Assembly (NCBI GenBank): GCA_017882375.1
Contig: JADGPP010000013.1
Coordinates: 1 to 54,415 of the forward strand
Direction: 5' to 3'
Source of the DNA: Solirubrobacteraceae bacterium
Lineage (GTDB): Bacteria; Actinomycetota; Thermoleophilia; Solirubrobacterales; Solirubrobacteraceae
Length of the DNA: 54,415 nt
The notes beneath the pieces were generated by a model. It was not told where the DNA came from, ran no database searches, and saw nothing but the letters and a program-made list of their open reading frames with translations. The number at the start of each line of letters is the position of its first letter. Position 1 is the first letter of the stretch. Shown here piece by piece: positions 49,753 through 54,415 of this stretch. The translations under genes were made by a program, and so were the position numbers.

Positions 49753-52010
49753 TTTCGCTTGCCCCTCCGCGAGTCGGACTTCGCTGTGCGCGGTTGCGCC
49801 CGCTTGTGCGCCTTGGCGTGAACGGTGCGCGCGAACGTGACGGGGACGCTCTGGCGCAGGGTCTTGTGCCCGGACGCGGAGAAGGTCACGGTGACCGTTG
49901 CCGACAGCCCGCCGCGCGCGCCGGCAAGCGAGCCATAAGGGCGTGCGAGCTTCAAGGTCAGCGTCGCAACGCCGTATGCGCTCGGCCGGGTTGAGCGCGT
50001 CGCGACCGTGCGGGTCTGCACCGTCGTGCGCGCGCGCGCGCGTCGCGCCGTACCGTGGGCCTTGCGCGGCTTTCCCGCCAAGCGCACCCACACCGCACTC
50101 TGCGCGCCGGCGCGCAGAGTGCCCGCGCCGGGAACGCGAGCCTCCAGCACGACGGTGCCGTCGCGCCGGGAGAGCGCCGTCAGGCCGAGCGACCAGACCG
50201 AGCCGAGCAACGGGCCCGCCGGCGGGGGCGAGATCAGCTGCGGCGTTGGTGTGGCCGCAAAGCGCATCCGCGGCACGACGAACGCGTCGCTGGCGTGGTT
50301 GCCGTCGCCATAGACCAGGTTGTCCGCTTCGGAGGAGAACGCAAGCTCGTCGCCATTGTTGGACAGCGACGGCGACGCGGTCGTACCGGGGTCGCCGCTC
50401 GGGGCTTCGCTCGGTTCGCCGTTGAAGCCCCGCGTGACGCGCGTCAGCGTGTCGTTGGCGAAGTCGACGTCGTAGAGCTCGACCATGCCGACGGCGGCGC
50501 CTGCCCCACTCACGTAGCTCGGGGAGCCGAGCGGAAAGACCGTTCGCGCGGTCGTGAAGACGACCTGACTGCCGTTGGGGGAGACGCCGAGATCGACGAT
50601 CGGGGCAGTCCGCGCCTCGTTGCTGGTGCTGCCGCCGGCGAGCTCGGTCAGCCTGCGCGCCGACTGCACGCGGGTCAGCCCGTCGCGCATGTCGACGACG
50701 TACAGGTCGTCGGAGGATTCGCCGACTTTCAGTTCTTCGCCGCTGGCGACTTCGCGCGCGGTCGCGATGAACGCGACCGTCGTGCCATCGGCGCTGAGGC
50801 GCGGAAGATAGTCATAGAGTGTGCTCAGGGTCCAGATCCCCGGCGCCGAGTTGCTCCCGCCCGCTGTGTCGAACGGTCCCTGGCAGGGGTCGGCGAGCGT
50901 CGCCGGCGCGATCAGGCTTTCCTCCCCGCTGGCGGCGCACGCGGGGTTTGCCGGATCCGAGCCGCCGGTGACGCGCCGCGTCGGGGCGCCCTGGCCCGCG
51001 CCGATCCTTCGCCAAAGCGGCTCGTTGTAGATCGGTTCGTGAGCGTGGTCGTTTCCAAGCGCCGCCGCCTGTTCGCCGATCTGCTGACCCATCCAGGCAA
51101 CCGTCGAGCCGTCCGCGCTGAGCGAGGCGCCGGCCCAGGGGGCTGGGAAGGCCATGCTGGCGGGGAACGGACCGCCGCCATACACGGCGCCGTAGTGTTC
51201 GCTGAGCGGGACGGGTTCGGGTTGTCCGGCCGCATCGAGCAGAGCGCCCCCGCTGCCGGGGTCGCGGCGCACGCTCACCAGCTCGGTGGCACGGGTGTCG
51301 AGGTTTCGCACGAGCACCTGCAGCGCCGGCGTTTCAGGAGCTTCCGACAGGCCGGACGGAGCCGCGCGGCCGGGGTTCGTGGCGTCCGATGCCGCCGTGG
51401 TGACGAACGCGACCAGGCGGCCGTTCGCGCTGAGCGCGGAGCGTCCGCTGGCCACGGAGCCGAGGTGGGTTTCTTCGAATGCCTGTTCGGAACCGTAGGT
51501 ATAGGTCAGACCCTGATTCCCGCCACTGACCGAGGAGGCGAGCGTGAACGCGCACGCTTCTTGCGAGGACGCCGCTTCTTCCCAGCCGATCGGGCAAGGG
51601 CTTGAGTCGGGCTTGCCCATGTCGCGCACGTACACGTCGGGCGCGCGGTTGACGTCGTGCTGTTCGTCCAGGCGCGCGGTCGTCGTAAAGCTGACGTAGC
51701 GGCCGTCTTCGCTGATCGACGGCTCGACCGCGTCGCCTTCGGCGACCACCGACACCACACCGCTGACGAGGTCGCGCCGGAAGACGCCCTGCCGGCCGCC
51801 GAGCGAGCCGTCGAAGGCGACATAGCGCCCGTCTCCCGAGATCGCCGCGTGGGCTGCGTGGTCGGCCTGCTCGTTGTGCGAGGTCCCCGCGACGGTGCCC
51901 GCCGAGACGAGCGAGATCGGACCGAACACATCGGCTCGGGCCGGCGCGCCGCCGGCGAGCAGCACGATCGAGACGGCGCCCACGACCGCCGTTGCGAGCC
52001 CGGCCCTCAT
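49749..52010 (-). CDS. Secreted TolB/WD40-like beta-propeller protein
   Basis: The 753-residue product has a signal peptide (about 1-27) and repeated S-x-D-G-x-x-V-x-F blades, for example AISGDGRYVAFDGS, SISEDGRYVSFTTT, ALSANGRLVAFVTT and RLSADGTTVAFIAT. This pattern is that of TolB/PD40 propellers. A C-terminal beta domain with a basic Arg/Lys-rich tail follows (about 620-753). It is flanked by 4-bp overlaps on both sides. Likely extracellular; ligand unknown. Confidence 0.8.
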   Translation of the reverse strand: MRAGLATAVVGAVSIVLLAGGAPARADVFGPISLVSAGTVAGTSHNEQADHAAHAAISGDGRYVAFDGSLGGRQGVFRRDLVSGVVSVVAEGDAVEPSISEDGRYVSFTTTARLDEQHDVNRAPDVYVRDMGKPDSSPCPIGWEEAASSQEACAFTLASSVSGGNQGLTYTYGSEQAFEETHLGSVASGRSALSANGRLVAFVTTAASDATNPGRAAPSGLSEAPETPALQVLVRNLDTRATELVSVRRDPGSGGALLDAAGQPEPVPLSEHYGAVYGGGPFPASMAFPAPWAGASLSADGSTVAWMGQQIGEQAAALGNDHAHEPIYNEPLWRRIGAGQGAPTRRVTGGSDPANPACAASGEESLIAPATLADPCQGPFDTAGGSNSAPGIWTLSTLYDYLPRLSADGTTVAFIATAREVASGEELKVGESSDDLYVVDMRDGLTRVQSARRLTELAGGSTSNEARTAPIVDLGVSPNGSQVVFTTARTVFPLGSPSYVSGAGAAVGMVELYDVDFANDTLTRVTRGFNGEPSEAPSGDPGTTASPSLSNNGDELAFSSEADNLVYGDGNHASDAFVVPRMRFAATPTPQLISPPPAGPLLGSVWSLGLTALSRRDGTVVLEARVPGAGTLRAGAQSAVWVRLAGKPRKAHGTARRARARTTVQTRTVATRSTRPSAYGVATLTLKLARPYGSLAGARGGLSATVTVTFSASGHKTLRQSVPVTFARTVHAKAHKRAQPRTAKSDSRRGKRK

Positions 52011-54019
52011 CGGACGCTCACCAGCCGGCGCACGATCGCTTGGTTTCCGATCCGATCGCGGACGCGAGCGACGATCGTGTAGACCCCCGGCGAGGCATAG
52101 CGATGGCTGACACGAGCCCGCTTGGCAACACGGTGGCCGTCGCCGAAGCTGACGCTGATCGCCGCCTTGGCGACGCCCGAGTCAGGATCGCGGATCCGCA
52201 CGCTCACGGCGTGGCCGCCGGCCGTCTGCACGATCTTCACGGTCGGCGGCGTCCCGTCGACGCGAAGCGACGCCGCCGAGCTCAAGGTCTGCTGGCCGTC
52301 GAGGTCGGTCGCCAGGACCTGGACGCGATGGACACCGCTTCCCAGGCCCCTGGCGTCAAGGCGCATCGCGAGATTCCCGGTCGGCCCCGCCTGCGGGCGG
52401 CCGTCGAGGACGACGCGATAGCTCAGCGGCCCGTCGGCGCTCGTCGCCGGCAGCCAGCCGACACTCGCCGCCGATGGCTTCACCCAGCCTTGCGGCGTCG
52501 TGAGGATGAACTGCACCGGAGGCGCGGTCGCCTGCGCGGCGACGATCGCGGCGTTTCCGAGCGGTCCCTGGCGAAATCCGACGAGCCCGTCGCCCAGGCC
52601 CGAGCGCCCGACCGCCAGTTCGACGACTTCGCCACCGGCGCCGCCGCTGACGAGCGCCGTCTGCGCCGCGCCGCCGGAGAAGTCCTCGAGCACGCTGACC
52701 GCCGGGTTGCCCTGGGCGTCAGCGCTCGGCCACGCGGAGACGCCGCCGCCGGTCGGGTTCATCACGCTCGCCGCCGCCAGTTCGCCGCCGGCGAAGGGCG
52801 GACCGAGCGACAGCGCAGCGGTGAGTCCACGGCCGTTGCCCTCGATCACGCGGGGGGTCCCGTTGGAGTCGTACACGAGGCGCATGTCCTGCTTTTCGTC
52901 GATGTCGATGCTCGGCGGACCGATCTGCGCCGCGGCGCCGCCGGCGACGTCCGCGTCAACGACCGCGGCGCCGAGGAACTTCGAGCCGTCCGCCGATTCG
53001 CCGTCCGGCAGCGTGTTGAGGAAGATCCGCGGGCCCGGTAGCGGCGACCCGGGGCCAACGTCCTGCCGGTAGGCGACCTCAGCTTGCCCGAGCCGCGAGA
53101 TCGCGACGCTGGGAGCGTCGGCGTCGTCGTCGATCGGCGTTCCGTTGAAGCTCGTGGCGCTCACAGGGAGCACGTAGTCGAGCGTGCTGCCGAACAGGCG
53201 CCTCGCCCAGATTCGCGCGACGCCTTCGACGTCGGGCTCCTGCCAGACAACGACGCCGTTGCCGGTCGGGCCGATCGTCATCTGCGGAGCGTTGGCTGCG
53301 GTGGGCGGACGCATCGAGACGCCCGAGTTGCGGTTGATCGCACCCAGTCGCGACCACCGGCGCCCGGCATAGTGGGCCGCACGCACGTCCTCGATCACGT
53401 CGCCCGGGCGCAGCAGCGGGATCACGTTCTGCAGCGCGCGGTTGACGACGCGGTAGACGACATCGGCCTGGCCCGACGAGCTCATCGCCACGTCTGGGCT
53501 CGTGCCGGTCCCGTCGCCGATATTCGGATCGATCAGGATCGCCGGCCCGAACGACGAAGAGCCAGAGCTGAGCGTCGCGCCGACGAGCTCGTCGACCGGG
53601 AGTTCTCCTTCGGTCGCGAACGGCGTCGCCCAGACGACGACGAGCTCGCCGCCGTCAGCCGCCCCGATGCGCGGCCAGCTCGCCGCGAAGGGCTGTTCGG
53701 TATCCACCCGGATCGGCGCCAGCCAGCGGCCTTCGACGTAGCGCGAGACGAATACGTGGGCCACGCCTCCCACTCGCTTGAGATAGACGAGGCCGCCGGT
53801 TCCGTCTTCGGCCATCGCGACGCCGCCAAAGCCGATGATGTCCTCGCTGGGACCGTCGATCGTCGTCGCGGGCAGGATCACGGCGTGCGCCGGTCCGGCT
53901 TGCAACGCGAGCACGATGAGAACCGGGGCGAGCAGCCCGAGCGCGCGTGTGAGGAGCCTCCCGACCCTGGCCGCGTCCGCCGAACTCTCCCGATACGCAA
54001 CCTTCGCGGGCCGCGTCAC
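52007..54019 (-). CDS. Secreted propeller/PKD-type protein
   Basis: A GTG at 54019, within a 4-bp overlap with the upstream stop, gives 670 residues. The first 45 contain a hydrophobic signal segment (LGLLAPVLIVLALQAGPAHA). The main part has about six repeats with Gly/Val-rich strands and D-V-A-M-S-S-S-G-Q-A or V-A-I-S-R-L-G-Q-A motifs, suggesting a propeller. The C-terminal 190 residues are Ig-like and end in a PKD-type module (SVSFGDGH, then YASPGVYTIVARVRD). Probably extracellular and made together with its neighbours. Confidence 0.77.
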   Translation of the reverse strand: MTRPAKVAYRESSADAARVGRLLTRALGLLAPVLIVLALQAGPAHAVILPATTIDGPSEDIIGFGGVAMAEDGTGGLVYLKRVGGVAHVFVSRYVEGRWLAPIRVDTEQPFAASWPRIGAADGGELVVVWATPFATEGELPVDELVGATLSSGSSSFGPAILIDPNIGDGTGTSPDVAMSSSGQADVVYRVVNRALQNVIPLLRPGDVIEDVRAAHYAGRRWSRLGAINRNSGVSMRPPTAANAPQMTIGPTGNGVVVWQEPDVEGVARIWARRLFGSTLDYVLPVSATSFNGTPIDDDADAPSVAISRLGQAEVAYRQDVGPGSPLPGPRIFLNTLPDGESADGSKFLGAAVVDADVAGGAAAQIGPPSIDIDEKQDMRLVYDSNGTPRVIEGNGRGLTAALSLGPPFAGGELAAASVMNPTGGGVSAWPSADAQGNPAVSVLEDFSGGAAQTALVSGGAGGEVVELAVGRSGLGDGLVGFRQGPLGNAAIVAAQATAPPVQFILTTPQGWVKPSAASVGWLPATSADGPLSYRVVLDGRPQAGPTGNLAMRLDARGLGSGVHRVQVLATDLDGQQTLSSAASLRVDGTPPTVKIVQTAGGHAVSVRIRDPDSGVAKAAISVSFGDGHRVAKRARVSHRYASPGVYTIVARVRDRIGNQAIVRRLVSVR

Positions 54020-54415
54020 GATTCGGATTTGTTCAGCGCACCGGGTGACTTGTTGAAGGCGCACCGGAAGTTCTCGGGGTTGATCACCGGCTCGGAGCCG
54101 GCGAAGCCGCCTTTGGTGCCGTTGCTGTACACGGTCACGTACTGCAGCGATTCGGGAAGCGGGTTCGCCGCGAGCGGCACCGGGTTGGCCTGTCCCTGGC
54201 GCGGGTTGCCGGTCGACCCTTCGCTGACGCCCTCGAACCCGGCCGCCGCCGAGCCTGCTTCGGTCGTCACGAGCGTCGAGGTCATCTCGCGCTGGTCTTT
54301 CAGGCCGCGGCTCGGGTCGAGCGGGATCGTCGCCGTCAGCTGGGAGTCGTGGATCGTCGACTCGAGCTTGACCCGATTTGCAGCGCCGAGCAGTTGCGCG
54401 GCCGTCGGCAGCCAG
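54016..54415 (-). CDS. 3' end of an upstream surface-protein gene (partial)
   Basis: The frame is open from the window edge and ends at a TGA overlapping the next start by 4 bp. About 132 residues are visible, including a LESTIHDSQLTATIPLDPSR segment and a C-terminal FRCAFNKS motif. That motif resembles the DLFCAFNAGK segment of the 1455-residue protein. The gene belongs to the same operon; its beginning and function lie outside the window. Confidence 0.65.
   Translation of the reverse strand, partial: WLPTAAQLLGAANRVKLESTIHDSQLTATIPLDPSRGLKDQREMTSTLVTTEAGSAAAGFEGVSEGSTGNPRQGQANPVPLAANPLPESLQYVTVYSNGTKGGFAGSEPVINPENFRCAFNKSPGALNKSES

Overview
The window is about 54 kb of very GC-rich DNA with strong G/C third positions and long spurious open frames on the opposite strand. 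It looks like a chromosome segment of a high-GC actinobacterium. The style (large secreted propeller/PKD proteins, an orphan PstS-like protein, several FkbM methyltransferases) suggests the Thermoleophilia/Solirubrobacterales. That placement is inference; there is no rRNA or marker gene here to prove it. I saw no tRNA or rRNA gene, CRISPR array, transposase or prophage gene.

Region 1 (about 0.1-38.6 kb) is a surface-polysaccharide locus with an unusually heavy sulfation machinery. It contains cysD plus a fused cysN-cysC gene, which together make PAPS, and seven sulfotransferases of two families. It also has eleven GT-B glycosyltransferases, three FkbM-type and two other SAM methyltransferases, an AsnB-type amidotransferase, an MsbA/PglK-like ABC flippase, an O-antigen-polymerase/ligase-like membrane protein, a Wzc-like chain-length/ATPase protein and a WbaP-type initiating sugar-phosphate transferase. 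Most of it lies in minus-strand blocks: asnB-GT-GT-cysD-cysNC (7.5 to 0.15 kb) and a roughly 15-kb block of thirteen mostly overlapping genes from the Wzc-like gene (27.9 kb) to an FkbM methyltransferase (12.8 kb). The simplest reading is a dedicated pathway for a sulfated, methylated exopolysaccharide or capsule. WbaP starts the lipid-linked unit, the glycosyltransferases extend it, the ABC protein flips it, the Wzy/Wzc-like pair polymerises it, and CysD/CysNC feeds PAPS to the sulfotransferases. A secreted Ig-like protein with a very basic, Arg-rich stretch (7.65-9.26 kb) is divergent from asnB.

The most distinctive structure is a tandem array of four related sulfotransferase genes followed by a glycosyltransferase (22.8-17.7 kb). 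Every junction is a 17-bp overlap in which the downstream ATG is embedded in the Tyr-Asp codons of the conserved C-terminal Gly-Tyr-Asp motif of the gene before it.

Region 2 (about 39.0-54.4 kb, all minus strand) encodes secreted or surface proteins. An operon of at least five genes is joined by 4-bp start/stop overlaps: a partial gene at the window edge, then proteins of 670, 753, 637 and 1455 residues, rich in propeller repeats, PKD/Ig-like folds and low-complexity C-termini. After it come a separate PKD protein of 846 residues with a 15-glycine tract, and a PstS-like secreted phosphate-binding protein with a strong Shine-Dalgarno sequence and a promoter region holding four helically phased CGTWACG-like sites. 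Codon choice in region 2 (frequent GAA and AAA) differs visibly from region 1.

Initiation signals also differ. Several region 1 genes have a TANNNT hexamer 6-7 nt before the start codon, suggesting leaderless mRNAs. The pstS-like, PKD and sugar-phosphate transferase genes have Shine-Dalgarno sequences.
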